From NCBI RefSeq assembly GCF_000315625.1, contig NW_005434502.1, positions 35,682 to 99,681 of the forward strand: a stretch of 64,000 nt of DNA, read 5' to 3'. Position numbers and translations under genes: made by a program. Numbering within the stretch: position 1 is the first letter of the stretch; each line of letters begins with the position of its first letter. The DNA comes from Guillardia theta CCMP2712. Its lineage: Eukaryota; Cryptophyceae; Pyrenomonadales; Geminigeraceae. The notes under the pieces were generated by a model. That model searched no databases and was not told where the DNA came from. It saw only the letters and a program-made list of their open reading frames with translations. This document shows, piece after piece, positions 1 through 11,459 of this stretch.

Positions 1-2403
1 GCAGGAACCACTGCTATTTATGAGCATTTAAATCGACTTCGTACACAGCTTGGTAATATGCACAGAAAGCATCGAACTCTTTTTTCCCGAATCGAAAAGT
101 GGTCTACCTCACATTTCGAAGATTTGAATTCATTACAATCCACGATTCACGATTACTTTTTGCGGTAAGTCTGTGATGTTGCTTTCTTCCCCTCTCTGTA
201 GTGTGATCATTCTGCAGATATGCAAAATTGTCGGATGAGCATGTTGATCCATGTCCCCCAAAGAAGCACACCAAGGCAGACTCCGAGCTGTTCATTCAGA
301 CAGTTTGTGAAACGTTCAGAACCCTTGATGGCAACACCCGATGTGAAATCATCCGAAGGATTCTGAGTGAGCACGACTCTCTGTGTCAAGCACAAAAGAA
401 AACATCGGAGCATGAGTTCTCTGCGATATGCAATGTCGAAAGAGCAGTTTCAAACTTACATGCTTGTGGATTGCCAGATGTAGTTTCTGAATTGGTGATG
501 TTTGCCAGTAATGATATCGACGCTTTCAGAACAACACACAAAATCATGCCGTACTTGGTAATGGATTGGTGTCGTCAAAGTTTTAGAGCGAAAGATTCGA
601 GGGGCATGAGATTCTCCCCGGAGATTATCAGTTTCGCATCAACACTCAAAAACCTTGGCAATGCGACAATGTTGCGGTTCCTGTCAGGGCCAGGGAACAA
701 GTTTACAGACAATTTCCATTCTGATCAGGCTTTACATAACTTGCCTCTGCCATGCATCTCTACTCTTTGCAAGCATCAAAGTGCTGACATGAAAACACGA
801 GATGTGAAAAGGTCAAGAATATGTAGCGAAATTTTGGACAATTACAGCGAAATGATGAGTACTAACCTTGTAGATGGTATCCACGTGTTGGCGATGGACA
901 AGACGATGATCAATGCTGGTTTTTGTAAAGAATTCGAAGATTGCGAAGCAGATTTAGGCAACCAGTATGGATGATCGAACTCTATGTTCCTCTATTGCTG
1001 CATACATTTCAGGGCTATTCAAGTTCGAGCCTCCAATTTCAGAGCACGACATTGAGAGTGAGTGCACCTTGAACAATGCCGATGAATACGATGGGGAAGA
1101 CCTGTCGTCATTGTCAGTCACACCTCAGTCGGGAATGGTACACATGGATGTGCCGGAGATGAGAGATATCAAAAATTTTGTTTTGCAATTGCGACGCAAC
1201 CAGGCCATATGGCAGGTTCAGAATGAGAAGACGCTAAGATGTAGCACGAGCAAGAGGCCAAGATTGACCTTGAAAGACATGTTCTGTAGGCTGAAAATAT
1301 TTTGCCGAAGGTATGGATACGAAGAAGTTCTGTCATTAGCCAATGACAATCAAGATGAGGAAGAAACATACACTCCATGGGAGATGGAGCGAAGGATAGC
1401 AGATGGGCTAAATGAGCTGGATGAAAACAAGATCCGCTTTAAATTTGACGAATGGCTGTCCAATCCCGTCATCTCTCCTATCACCAAGAAGTTGTTATTC
1501 TTCTCACCGTGCATTAACCACTTGTTGAAGAATGTCAGGCATTCGATTGGATCAGGGAAGTCACAATCGTCTTCACCGGAAGCCAAGATATGGCATAAAG
1601 CTTACAGTGATATCGCCAAGAAGAATCCATCATGGATGTCTCAGATGGAGGTCGATGGAACCGCCGATCCACAATCTGTGGATATCATGCTGAAGATGTT
1701 CAGTGAAAAAGCCATCAGTCTACTGAAGGCAGAAGGGCATGAAGCGACAGCCAGAATGGCAGAAAGTATGTCTGGCCTTCACAAAGCATTCGATCAAAGA
1801 GGTCTGACAGTTTCAGAGAGGATACGTCTAGTACGCGAAGCTCGGAGTTGGTTGTTGGAAGGGATCGACTGGACCACGGTCAGCCAGAAACACGTGAAAG
1901 GATTATCTTCTGTCGCGTTTGAAGGTTTCATAGTGGCAATTGATACTCATCTGCAAGTACAGCAGTACGTGAAAAATAAGAGACATGTGCTTGGAGACGG
2001 AGACTATGACTTCAACTCACGAACTCTCTGCACCGATAGTGTGGAGAATCTGTGGTCATTGATTGGCCATCTGAACAAGAAGGATTTCTTGAGAAAATTC
2101 AATCAGGCTTGCACAGAGTTATGTAAAAAGGTGGACCCTGACCTGCCCTTTGTGTACGAGCATTCGAAAAAACGAATTGTCCTCAGCCAACCGCATGAAC
2201 GGGACACTTTCAACGTACGGAATGGATCAGATAATGACGGGGAAGCTGAGAACAGCACACATAAGAACAGGCGAAGACGAATTTATGCTAAATCAGCACA
2301 ATGGGATGGAGGCCTCAATGGTAACATGCCCGGGTTTCGGGGATTACGTGACATTGCTGGTTGCAAGTCGAAAAAGAGGTATACGAAAAGTAGAAAACAT
2401 TAA
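1..2403 (+). CDS. Transposase-like protein, 5'-incomplete (P-element/THAP9-type resemblance)
   Basis: The frame is open from base 1. Exon 1 (1-164) joins exon 2 (from 218) across a 53-nt GTAAGT...CTGCAG intron in the correct phase. Exon 2 runs open to a TGA at 972-974, and a second frame (967-2403, 478 aa) continues in another phase. The join near 870-967 must be an intron I could not place, or a frameshift. Motifs recall P-element/THAP9 transposases: an ordering of FSPEIISFASTL, then LPLPCISTLCKH, then an acidic VLAMDKT strand, and further on TDSVENLWSLI, which resembles the family's late D-x-LENFF motif. The C-terminus is strongly basic (RRRRIYAK, KSKKRYTKSRKH), suggesting nuclear targeting or DNA binding. 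No terminal inverted repeats were found and the N-terminus lies outside the window. It could be an active element, a relic or a domesticated gene. The family call is by motif order only. Confidence -1.
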
Positions 2404-2449
2404 AAAGAGCGATAGTGACATCCGAATCATTGGTATCATGAGATAGAAC

Positions 2450-3106
2450 TCACATTTCTCTGATAGACTGTGAGGTTTTGACAATTGTCATCATCGCGCT
2501 TTTTGCTTTAATCATCCTTAAACCTGGTCGCGGCCTGGCTGCCATTGCGATTTCCTGCAAACTTACCCACCCCCTCCCCATCAACATACCCTCTATCATT
2601 GAGGGAAAGACACCGGTCCTAGACCCTTTTATCGCGAGTTCCACCCCCGTGGGCAGGCGGCTGGGCAGGCGGCTGGGCAGGCCCCCCTGGGCAGGCCCAG
2701 TGCAGGCCGGTGCTGCAGGCACACCAGGGGCACACACTGAGGCACACCAAAGTCCGACGGGGCTGCCGCTGCTGTTGTAGGGATGAGTCATGGTAAAGTC
2801 CAGAACCAGCCCATTCCAGGTGTGGGTGGAGTGGCCAGGGAGCCAGAGGTCGCCCATGAGTCTGTTGGTGGGACCATGCTTGTTGCGGAGAACCATAGTA
2901 CACTGCTCATGCACGGTGGTCCATAGAGCTGCTCGGTGACAACAATTGGCCAGGTGAGAGACGCTGCTACCTGTCGATGAGTCTAAGGCTGTAGCACAAG
3001 GATCACAGTTGGCAGGCAGAAGTTGCACGTTTGTTGCATCAGAGAGTATAGCAGGCCGCTGAGATTTCCAAGTCGAATTGTACAGACAAGTAAACCTCAC
3101 AAACAT
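2450..3106 (-). pseudogene. Possible degenerate reverse-transcriptase C-terminal relic
   Basis: This is a 218-codon open frame on the minus strand. Its middle reads like the C-terminal module found after many retroelement reverse transcriptases: a CDPC pair, histidines, a stretch of the type 'R-x-x-DLWLPG', then LVLDFTMTHPY. In the common versions this is 'RPADVLVxGW...ALDVTVTHPL'. The rest is low in recognisable structure and includes a GC-rich imperfect repeat (GGGCGGCTGGGCAG-like, 2650-2700). I see no RT catalytic YxDD motif and no terminal structure, so at most it is a fragment. It may be non-coding. It lies between the transposase-like gene and a minisatellite, which suits a transposon-littered interval. 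Confidence -1.
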
Positions 3107-3224
3107 ATGAGTCTTTTGTTAAGAAAGATCTCGCGAGCTATCGCAATGCTATCTCGCTCTGAGGGGTGTTAGATGCGCGTCTCTTTCCTTCCTATATACC
3201 TCAAATCTTCCTGTACCTGCAGCT

Positions 3225-4870
3225 TTCCCTGCTGGCTCACCTGCTGCTGCCTCACCTGCTGCTGCCTCACCTGCTGCTGCACCTGCTGCTGCTTCACCTA
3301 CTGATGTTTGACCTGCTGCCTCACCTGCTGCTTGACCTGCTGCTGCCTCACCTGCTGCTGCCTCACCTGCTGCTGCTTCACCTGCTGCTTCTTTACCAAG
3401 TTGTTCCTTCTCCTGCTGCTTGACCTGCTGCTTCATCTGCCGATGCTTGATATACTGCTGGCTCACCTGCTGCTGCTTCACCTGCCGATGCTTGACCTGC
3501 TGCTGCTTCACCTGCTGCTGCTTCACCTGCTGCTGCTTCACCTGCTGCTGCATCTGCCGATGCTTGACCTGCTGCTGCTTGACCTGCTGCTGCTTGACCT
3601 GCTGCTGCCTCACCTGCTGCTGCCTCACCTGCTGCCGCTTGACCTGCTGCTGCCTCACCTGCTGCTGCCTCACCTGCTGCCTCACCTGCTGCCTCACCTG
3701 CTGCTGCTTTACCAAGTTGTTGCTTCTCCTGCTGCTTCATGTACTGATGCTTGACCTGCTGCTGCCTCACCTGCTGCTGCCTCACCTGCCGCTTCACCTG
3801 CTGCTGCTTCACCTGCTGCTGCTTGACCTGCTGCTGCCTCACCTGCTGCTGCTGCTGCCTCACCTGCTGCTGCCTCACCTGCTGCTGCTTGACCTGCTGC
3901 TGCTTCACTTGCTGCTGCTTGACCTGCTGCTGCCTCACCTGCTGCTGCCTCACCTGCTGCTGCCTCACCTGCTGCTGCCTCACCCGCTGCTGCTTCACCT
4001 GCTGCTGCTTGACCTGCTGCTGCTTTACCAAGTTGTTGCTTCTCCTGCTGCATCACCTGCTGCTTGACCTGCTGCTGCTTGACCTGCTGCTGCTTTACCA
4101 AGTTGTTGCTTCTCCTGCTGCCTCACCTGCTGCTGCTTGACCTGCTGCTCACCTGCTGCTGCCTCACTGTTGTGCTTTACCTGCTGCTGCCTCACCTGCT
4201 GCTGCTTCACCTGCTGCTGCTTCACCTGCTGCTGCCTCACCTGCTGCTGCTTGACCTGCTGCTGCTTCACCTGCTGCTGCTTCACCTGCTGCTGCTTCAC
4301 CTGCTGCTGCTTCACCTGCTGCTGCCTCACCTGCTGCTGCATCTGCCGATGCTTGACCTGCTGCTGCTTCACCTGCTGCTGCTTCACCTGCTGCTGCCTC
4401 ACCTGCTGCTGCCTCACCTGCTGCCTCACCTGCTGCTGCCTCACCTGCTGCTGCTTCACCTGCTGCTGCCTCACCTGCTGCTGCTTCACCTGCTGCTGCC
4501 TCACCTGCTGCTGCCTCACCTGCTGCTGCCTCACCTGCTGCTGCTGCTGCCTCACTTGCTGCTGCCTCACCTGCTGCTGCTTGATCTGCTGCTGCTTCAC
4601 TTGCTGCTGCTTCACCTGCTGCTGCCTCACCAGCTGCATCCTCACTTGCTGCTGCCTCACCTGCTGCTGCCTCACCTGCTGCTGCTTGACCTGCTGCTGC
4701 TTGATCTGCAGCTGCTTCACCTGCTGCTGCTTTGTGTGCGTCACCTGCTGCTTGACCTGCCAATGCTTGACCTGCAGTTGTTTTTGTTGCTACTTTACCT
4801 GCTGATACTTTTAACTGTTGATGTTTTGCTTGCTGCTTTGCCTGCTGATACTTCACCTGCTGCTTCACAG
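3225..4870. repeat. 15-bp minisatellite (CTGCTGCTGCCTCAC)n, block 1
   Basis: The block is tandem 15-bp units of the form CTGCTGCTK(C/T)YTSAC, mostly CTGCTGCTGCCTCAC or CTGCTGCTGCTTCAC, with occasional loss of one CTG or CTGCTG triplet. Spacers such as TTTACCAAGTTGTTGCTTCTC recur at 3390, 3710, 4026 and 4099, giving a higher-order structure. Because the unit length is a multiple of three and lacks stops, most frames on both strands stay open. They give Gln/Lys/Arg/Val-rich, Gly/Glu/Ala-rich or Leu/Pro/His-rich translations. I treat these frames as by-products of the repeat, not genes. Confidence -1.
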
Positions 4871-5210
4871 GCCTCAAGTAATTATACCTCGCTGCTCGCT
4901 GGGTCTCGGACAGATTCTTCAGGACAGATTCTTAAGAAAAGATTTTTTAGGCCTCATCGCTTAGCCTGTCTCCCTCCTGTATCATTTTATCAGTGAACCT
5001 GCCGCTGCTAGGCACTGCCTTCATCGATGCCATCGCAAGTAGATAAGTAGATGCCCATAGAGCCCAACCTTGCTTCCTGCCTCTCCTCTTGTCCCCTGCT
5101 CCTACGCTGTGCTTGGGACTCGTTGTGTTGAACTGCCAGCAAGCTCAATGGCGGGCAAAACTATGTTTGATATTAAGGATGTGTGACGTGTGAAGAGTGT
5201 CAACTTTGCT
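4629..5210. repeat. Segmental duplication, copy A (partner 6010-6591)
   Basis: These 582 bp recur at 6010-6591 with a constant offset of 1381 bp. I noticed one difference by eye (G at 5197, A at 6578). The copy spans the degraded right end of the minisatellite plus about 330 bp of unique flank, including the CTCGGACAGATTCTTCAGG stretch. A tandem duplication of about 1.4 kb containing minisatellite plus flank explains it. Confidence -1.
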
Positions 5211-6250
5211 GCTGCTGCTTCACCTGCTGCTGCCTCACCTGCTGCTGCTTCACCTGCTGCTGCTGCTGCCTCACCTGCTGCTGCCTCACCTGCTGCTGAT
5301 CGACCTGCTGCTGCTTCACTTGCTGCTGCCTCACCTGCTGCTGCCTCACTTGCTGCTGCTTCACCTGCTGCTGCCTCACCTGCTGCTGCCTCACCTGCTG
5401 CTGCTTTACCTGCTGCTGCTTTACCAAGTTGTTGCTTCTCCTGCTGCCTCACCTGCTGCTTGACCTGCTGCTGCTTGACCTGCTGCTGCTTTACCAAGTT
5501 GTTGCTTCTCCTGCTGCTTGACCTGCTGCTGCTTGACCTGCTGCTTGACCTGCTGCTGCCTCACCTGCTGCTGCTTCACCTGCTGCTGCATCTGCCGATG
5601 CTTGACCTGCTGCTGCCTCACCTGCTGCTGCTTCACTTGCTGCTGCTTCACCTGCTGCTGCCTCACCTGCTGCTGCATCTGCTGATACTTCACCTGCTCC
5701 TGCCTCACCTGCTGCCTCACCTGCTGCTGCTTGACCTGCTGCTGCCTCACCTGCTGCTGCTTCACCTGCTGCTTGACCTGCTGCTGCCTCACCTGCTCCT
5801 GCCTCACCTGCTCCTGCCTCACCTGCTGCTGCTTCACCTGCTGCTGCTTGACCTGCTGCTGCCTCACCTGCTGCTGCCTCACCTGCAGCTGCTTCACCTG
5901 CTGCTGCTTTGTGTGCGTCACCTGCTGCTTGACCTGCCGATGCTTGATCTGCTGCTGCTTGATCTGCTGCCGATGCTTGACCTGCTGCTGCTTCACCTGC
6001 CGATGCTTGACCAGCTGCATCCTCACTTGCTGCTGCCTCACCTGCTGCTGCCTCACCTGCTGCTGCTTGACCTGCTGCTGCTTGATCTGCAGCTGCTTCA
6101 CCTGCTGCTGCTTTGTGTGCGTCACCTGCTGCTTGACCTGCCAATGCTTGACCTGCAGTTGTTTTTGTTGCTACTTTACCTGCTGATACTTTTAACTGTT
6201 GATGTTTTGCTTGCTGCTTTGCCTGCTGATACTTCACCTGCTGCTTCACA
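5208..6250. repeat. 15-bp minisatellite (CTGCTGCTGCCTCAC)n, block 2
   Basis: This has the same 15-bp unit family and spacers as the block at 3.2-4.9 kb, separated from it by about 330 bp of non-repetitive DNA. It adds a CTGCTCCTGCC variant near 5700 and 5800 and a GATCGACC variant near 5299. The right end is a copy of the right end of block 1 as part of a tandem duplication. Long open frames here are again consequences of the repeat unit. Confidence -1.
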
Positions 6251-6591
6251 GGCCTCAAGTAATTATACCTCGCTGCTCGCTGGGTCTCGGACAGATTCTT
6301 CAGGACAGATTCTTAAGAAAAGATTTTTTAGGCCTCATCGCTTAGCCTGTCTCCCTCCTGTATCATTTTATCAGTGAACCTGCCGCTGCTAGGCACTGCC
6401 TTCATCGATGCCATCGCAAGTAGATAAGTAGATGCCCATAGAGCCCAACCTTGCTTCCTGCCTCTCCTCTTGTCCCCTGCTCCTACGCTGTGCTTGGGAC
6501 TCGTTGTGTTGAACTGCCAGCAAGCTCAATGGCGGGCAAAACTATGTTTGATATTAAGGATGTGTGACGTGTGAAGAATGTCAACTTTGCT
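6010..6591. repeat. Segmental duplication, copy B (partner 4629-5210)
   Basis: This is the second copy of the 582-bp segment. After the shared CAACTTTGCT the two copies diverge: copy A runs into new minisatellite units, while copy B runs into unique sequence leading to the 3' side of the minus-strand surface-protein gene. The near identity implies a recent event or ongoing homogenisation. Confidence -1.
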
Positions 6592-6720
6592 AGGTTTTTT
6601 CAATGTTTTATTCGCAGAGCTTTTCTGGTGCGATCTCCCTGTGTTCTCCTAAAAAGTATACAGGATGTAAAGAGCTCAGCGTCACGCGACGAGCAAGCAG
6701 TTGAAGTTCCAATGTCGATT

Positions 6721-7899
6721 TCATGCTCTTGTCGTGAAGAGAGCAGCGATGGCGGTCACCATGAGAGTGAGTGCCATAAAAGCTGGGGTGCCAGCTGCGG
6801 AACTAGGAGCGGGAGCAATGGGCACGGTAGGAGGCCCGACAACCCATCGAGACTGGCTAGAAGTTGTGGATGTTGCGCCAACGGCAGGTGCGCCTGCAGA
6901 CCCGTAGAGGACCGTCTGACCAGCTGTCTGAAAGTATTGCTTAGGGAAAAGGATGTCAAAGTATACAGACATGTCGTCTCCAGTTACTTTGTTGGCCCTG
7001 ATATTCACGGTATCGCTTCCATACTTCGATAAAGATACAGGATCGCCTGATCCAGCGGTGGCGTAGTTGAAACCCTTCGAGAGAACCAAGGAGATGAGCT
7101 TGCCGCCTAGAGTGAAGGAGATGTCATTGACCTCGACGTTACTCATCTCGCTCAGCTTCTTCGATTGGGAGTTGAAAGTCATCTGTGCTGAAGTCTGGCT
7201 CTTGTCTACCACCGTCATCTTCAGTCTGAGGCCGAGATGCGTGCCCTTAGGATCCGCAACGTACTTGCTACCCATCGTTCCGCCGTAAGCCATGAACGCG
7301 ATGTCGCCGGATACGAATGTCACATTCGTTCCGGTACAAGCTCCGTTGGACGTAGAAGCGATACAGTAATCTGCAGTGTTTTTGAAGGTTTTGTGGTCAG
7401 ACGGAAGGTTGTCTGGTGCATTCCATGAAACGGGAATGGTCTTGGTGCTGATAACCCCTTTGGTCATGATCGCATTGACCACGCCAACAAAGCCGCAGCT
7501 TTCAACAGTGTTACCAACTAGACCTCCGGCCATCATGTATGCAAACTCTGCAGTTCCCTCTTTGACGCCTGATTTACTCGAAACAAACCCATTGATGGAG
7601 ACATTCGTCAGAGCATTTATCATGTTGACCTGGTTGGCATTGGTGGCGTAGGTGTTGATATCGTAGATCCATGCCATTGAGTCGGGGGTGACTGTGACAT
7701 AGGCTGAGGGGCCAGGGGAGGCAGCGGTGCACGGCCCGTAGGCAGCAGAGGAACAATCCTTCAAGTTTGCGCAATCAGGTATGACACCGGCGCAGATGTC
7801 CTTTCCCTCGGCTTTGACAAAGCTGTAGGCGCAATGAGAGCCAGGAAGGGAGGAGAGCAGGAGGAGCAGAGCTGCCGCGTGGTGAGCAGCAGCACGCAT
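6721..7899 (-). CDS. Secreted or surface-anchored protein, unknown family
   Basis: This is a 392-aa single-exon frame starting at the ATG at 7899. Residues 1-23 form a clear signal peptide: a short basic start, a run of Ala and Leu, and a small-residue cleavage region around SHCA. The mature part is rich in Ser, Thr, Gly, Ala and Val, with paired cysteines near the N-terminus (ICAGVIPDCANLKDC) and again near residue 185. Near the C-terminus comes a Pro/Ser/Ala linker followed by a hydrophobic tail (MALTLMVTAIAALF) ending TTRA. That layout fits a GPI-anchor signal or a single C-terminal membrane segment. I do not recognise the family. A TATA-like element lies about 40 bp upstream. No introns are needed, unlike most neighbours. 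Confidence -1.
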   Translation of the reverse strand: MRAAAHHAAALLLLLSSLPGSHCAYSFVKAEGKDICAGVIPDCANLKDCSSAAYGPCTAASPGPSAYVTVTPDSMAWIYDINTYATNANQVNMINALTNVSINGFVSSKSGVKEGTAEFAYMMAGGLVGNTVESCGFVGVVNAIMTKGVISTKTIPVSWNAPDNLPSDHKTFKNTADYCIASTSNGACTGTNVTFVSGDIAFMAYGGTMGSKYVADPKGTHLGLRLKMTVVDKSQTSAQMTFNSQSKKLSEMSNVEVNDISFTLGGKLISLVLSKGFNYATAGSGDPVSLSKYGSDTVNIRANKVTGDDMSVYFDILFPKQYFQTAGQTVLYGSAGAPAVGATSTTSSQSRWVVGPPTVPIAPAPSSAAGTPAFMALTLMVTAIAALFTTRA

Positions 7900-7938
7900 A
7901 TCGCGAGGCAGGGCGAGAGCAGGCGAGGAGAGGAGGAG

Positions 7939-7949
7939 GAATATAAAGG
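7939..7949 (-). promoter_or_regulatory. TATA-like element upstream of the surface-protein gene
   Basis: Read on the minus strand this is CTTTATATTCC, about 40 nt before the ATG at 7899. It is the only A/T-rich stretch in an otherwise GA-rich leader. Position and composition fit a core promoter, but function is inferred. Confidence -1.
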
Positions 7950-9717
7950 CGAGCCTACATCAGACCACCCTCTCGTTCACCATTAAAAGTACCCCCATCG
8001 GAGAGCTGATACCCCGGAGGTCTTTGTGGTACTACAGTTATCTGACAGAGACGAGCAGTCCCCCGGGAGTTGAGATATTTCAGTACTGAGTTGTTTTAGT
8101 CACAATTACGGATTACCATCGACTTCAACAGGATCGCACCGACTCAGCATCATCAAGTACCCCCGTTCGTTACATTTATCTTAACTTCCGAGGTCTTGTT
8201 GGTGCACCAAGAAACTTTACTTCCACATTTATATCAGTCAGAAATGCCTTGCCCTTCATACAAGGGATGGAGTGGGGTGGGTTACCACCCACCAAGTAGT
8301 CATGTAATATGGTGCAGGAGAGCGGTGATCACCGACGGCGAAGTGGGTACCGGGTACCAAGAAACTTAACTTCCCAGTCCCACACGAGACGGGCAAAATG
8401 ACCCCTCCCCCGGGACAGGATTTTCATGGGGGTCAGTGGGGGGGTCGAGTCACCCGGATGATTGACCACTGAAAAAAAAACACGTAACTTCAAAATAGAA
8501 TTTAATAAACACAAATTAACTTAGTTTAAAGTTAAATTTGTGAAGGAACTTTTACTTGTTTACTCTCTACCGCCAGGCACTGGCGGCACTGAGCTGCCGC
8601 TGAGCGGCCGGTTGTCAGAAACTCAGTAGACAGAAAATGATCTCAGAGTATCCCGGCAGCGAAGCAGTTCCAACAAAGAGTGCAGTCTCGCGTTCTTGAC
8701 AGCGCACAGGCTGCGGCATGCTGTTCCGAGGCCCAATTGAAAAAAGGATCCGACATTCGTCAATTGAGGCAGTTGTAATCTGTTTCACTGAAGCCTGGCA
8801 TAACTGCCGCCGAGTCTTTGACACGGCGGCCCGGGTCAGTGTGCCGGGCTGTGTAACCGTCGAACCGTCCGAGAGGCAGGGTAGAGTCGGGTGGTCTGAC
8901 GTAAGTTTACGGTGAGGTGGGGTGGTACTTCACTAGAGAAACGAAGCACCCCTGCAATACATACGTATATTGGGGGTGCTGGTACCTAGAGTGATTCGAT
9001 ATGGTAGGGGTAGTAGGGTCGAAGCTGAAGGCACAGGTATTGGAGGGGTGGGGTCACCTGTTGACTTTTTTCTTTGACCCTGCCGGGGTACACGATGCGC
9101 TGCACAGAGGACGAGCCGCTGAGCTGGGAGCGGAGGAGAAGAGGGAAGCCCGCGGAGAGAGGGAGAGAGAGACAAAAGATGGGAAGTGATTGAAAAATGT
9201 TTGCAGAAAAACATGAGAAGAATTTAGGATAATCATGATCCGAACAAGAGTAGAAGTATCATGTCTTGCTGAGAATGGAACGTGACGTTTACGTTGAAAT
9301 CTTTCAAAGGAAGAAAATTACGTAAGAATGCGATTTCGGTCGGCGTGGAGAGGGGAGATGGTTGTACAGTGATCTTTAGAGAATGATAAGTTCTAGCATC
9401 AAATTGAGCAAGAAAGAGCAAGAGCGAACCTCTTGCAATTTTACCCCTTCTTGTGGTTGGTTCAATTTGATCGTTGGAAAAACCAATCACGACAAAAATT
9501 AGAATCTTAATGAAAACCTGCGACAGAGATCAAATTTTAGTCACCAAAATTCATCAGTCTTTACGAGAGCGCGCTTCACAAGATAGGATTGCTGATAGAT
9601 GAAACCAATTTGGTTATATACTAAGCAAGCAATTCGAGTTGTTACCAATTGATTTCTCATTCTGTATGATTTCGTTGATTTGTTTTGATCTCATAGTTAA
9701 GTTAACAAGCTTCCGAA
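7950..9717. other. Intergenic region, no supported gene
   Basis: About 1.8 kb lies between the divergent surface-protein gene (-) and the kinase gene (+). I see only short open frames without coding character. Two related strings, CACCAAGAAACTTTACTTCC (about 8200) and ACCAAGAAACTTAACTTCC (about 8359), suggest an old small repeat. A short inverted repeat GGTGGGTTACCACCC sits at about 8276-8290. The last 250 bp before 9718 is A/T-rich and probably holds the kinase promoter. Confidence -1.
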
Positions 9718-11018
9718 ATGAGTCTCGAAAGCAAATCTGCTTTTAAAAAATTCAAACGCGCCGATCTTGAGGTAAAATGAGAGCTCATCTACTCGATCAC
9801 ATGCAAGGACATTTGAATTTTATCTTTCTAGGTCTCTGATAAGATAGGCAAAGGGTCTTATGGGACTGTTTGGCAAGCTACAATCCTTGCAAGCGGACAA
9901 GAAGTCGTCGTTAAAGTGATCTGGCCTGATCCTGGTGATACTCGAAAGCTCTTTCAGAGTCAATCTGATGTTGAACTTCAGATTTGGACCCCGAGGATGC
10001 CAAGAAAGAGAGTCCTGGAGAGCAGAGAAGGGCTGCTTTCAAGCGCGAGATCGATATGATGCGTAGGGTTGGTTTGCATCCCAATGTGGTGGCAATGCTT
10101 GGTTCTACGGGTGAGTATTTTGCCCTTTCTGTGTCTATTTTATCTAAAGCAGTAATGCAGCGGATTCATCAGTCATAGTTTTCGAAGAGGCCCTTACAGA
10201 TTTACATGTCATCATTAAGAAACAGAAGCGGAGCCTTACAATGCCATTAATTGTTCGTTGTGCTCGGGATGTTCTGAGGGGTGTGGAGTATCTTCATGGC
10301 ATCAAGGTTGTGCATCGAGACATAAAGCCGGCGAATATTTTGGTTTTCAAAGAAATGAAACTCAAACTGGGAGATTTTGGTCTTGCTCGTGAATTTTCAG
10401 ATGACATCATGACAGTGAGAAACGAGGTTTCTACACTTTGGTATCGTGCACCAGAACTGATTATGGGAGCATCAACGTACAATTCCAAGATAGATGAATG
10501 GTCTGTAGGGGTTTTAATCCTTGAGATGCTGCTCGGTCGTTGCCCTCTCATGGGCAATATCGAAGACAACTGCACATGTGACATTGTGACCCACTACAAT
10601 TACAACTCAGATCAGCTGTACAAAGTTTTCGAGCTTGTCGGTACTGCGGATGATCACTTCGCGTCGAGACTGGATTGCTATCAGCACTTCAAAGCTTGGC
10701 CTAGATTACAGTCTAGAATAGAGGACATTGTGTCGACTGCATGCACCAAGGACCGTTGCCGTCGGTCGGACAAGACTGAACCATCTGATGAAGAAGTCAG
10801 TCAGGTAGAGCAGTTGTTTTTCATCATCATTCGCTTACCCATTCTGATGGCAGACATGCGAGGACACGATGGTCTTGATCAAAGGGCTGCTGACCATTGA
10901 ACCAAACAAAAGAGAATCAGCAACCTCGGTATCATCCTTGTCTCATGCTCTTCTTCTTGACGGGAAACATCCAACAGGCTTTGCTTTCTCCGCTTTTGGA
11001 TTCAAAACCGAATCCTAA
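9718..11018 (+). CDS. CMGC-type (CDK/MAPK-like) serine/threonine protein kinase
   Basis: Five exons give about 360 aa: 9718-9771, 9832-9934, 9982-10110, 10173-10804 and 10854-11018. All four introns (60, 47, 62 and 49 nt) are GT-AG and phase-consistent. The kinase fold is complete. The glycine loop is GKGSYGTVW, the ATP lysine is in VVVKVI, and the helix-C region is FKREIDMM. The catalytic loop is HRDIKPAN and the metal-binding motif DFGLAR. The activation segment ends TLWYRAPELIMG and is followed by DEWSVGVLILEMLLG. WYRAPE and the adjoining GA-x-x-Y are typical of CDK/MAPK relatives, though the usual D-I/M-W is DEW here. The last exon supplies the subdomain XI arginine (IEPNKRESA). It probably phosphorylates Ser/Thr-Pro sites, but the specific subfamily cannot be set from sequence reading alone. 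Confidence -1.
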
Positions 11019-11028
11019 GAGGGCAATC

Positions 11029-11328
11029 ATGGGTTTTGGTAGCATGATCAACAGGATGCCTTCCTCCCCTGCTGCCAGCAACATGGCTTTCTCTAGAACT
11101 CCTTCCGCCCCCGCGCACAAGCATGAGGAAGCGGCAGCGCAGAACCTTACGAGGGTTGGCGATGAAACCTGGTTGCTAACTAGTCTGACTTATCGATTTC
11201 AGCAAATGGACCAGCTGACCATGCGTAAGGCCAACGCGATGAAGGCGATGCCAGACTTCAGAAGAACCATGAGTACCTTCACTGCCGTCAGGTCGCCTCG
11301 CCCTCTCCAGTCTCTGACGGTTAGCTGA
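11029..11328 (+). CDS. Small hypothetical protein downstream of the kinase
   Basis: This 100-codon frame begins 11 nt after the kinase stop (MGFGSMINRMP...). It is rich in Ser, Pro, Ala and Met with a basic C-terminus. A 48-nt GTTGGC...TTTCAG intron with a GCTAAC branch-like site (11155-11202) could be removed without changing frame. The closeness to the kinase and absence of its own promoter space make it equally possible that this is the kinase 3' UTR or an alternative C-terminal exon. No family recognised. Confidence -1.
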   Translation: MGFGSMINRMPSSPAASNMAFSRTPSAPAHKHEEAAAQNLTRVGDETWLLTSLTYRFQQMDQLTMRKANAMKAMPDFRRTMSTFTAVRSPRPLQSLTVS

Positions 11329-11459
11329 CCATGCTTGACAGACCGCAAGAGCAAGAGAAAAAAACCTCTGAAAGAAAGATACGAGAAACTTAGCTTCCTT
11401 TGTACATATATCATAACTTTCCTGACGTGCATGAGTCCGTGAGATTGAGTAGATCCATC

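Noticed and set aside
3149-6377. Many long Gln-, Ala/Glu/Gly-, Leu/Pro- and Cys/Thr-rich frames on both strands
   Set aside because: All follow from the stop-free 15-bp repeat unit and several overlap each other in different frames.
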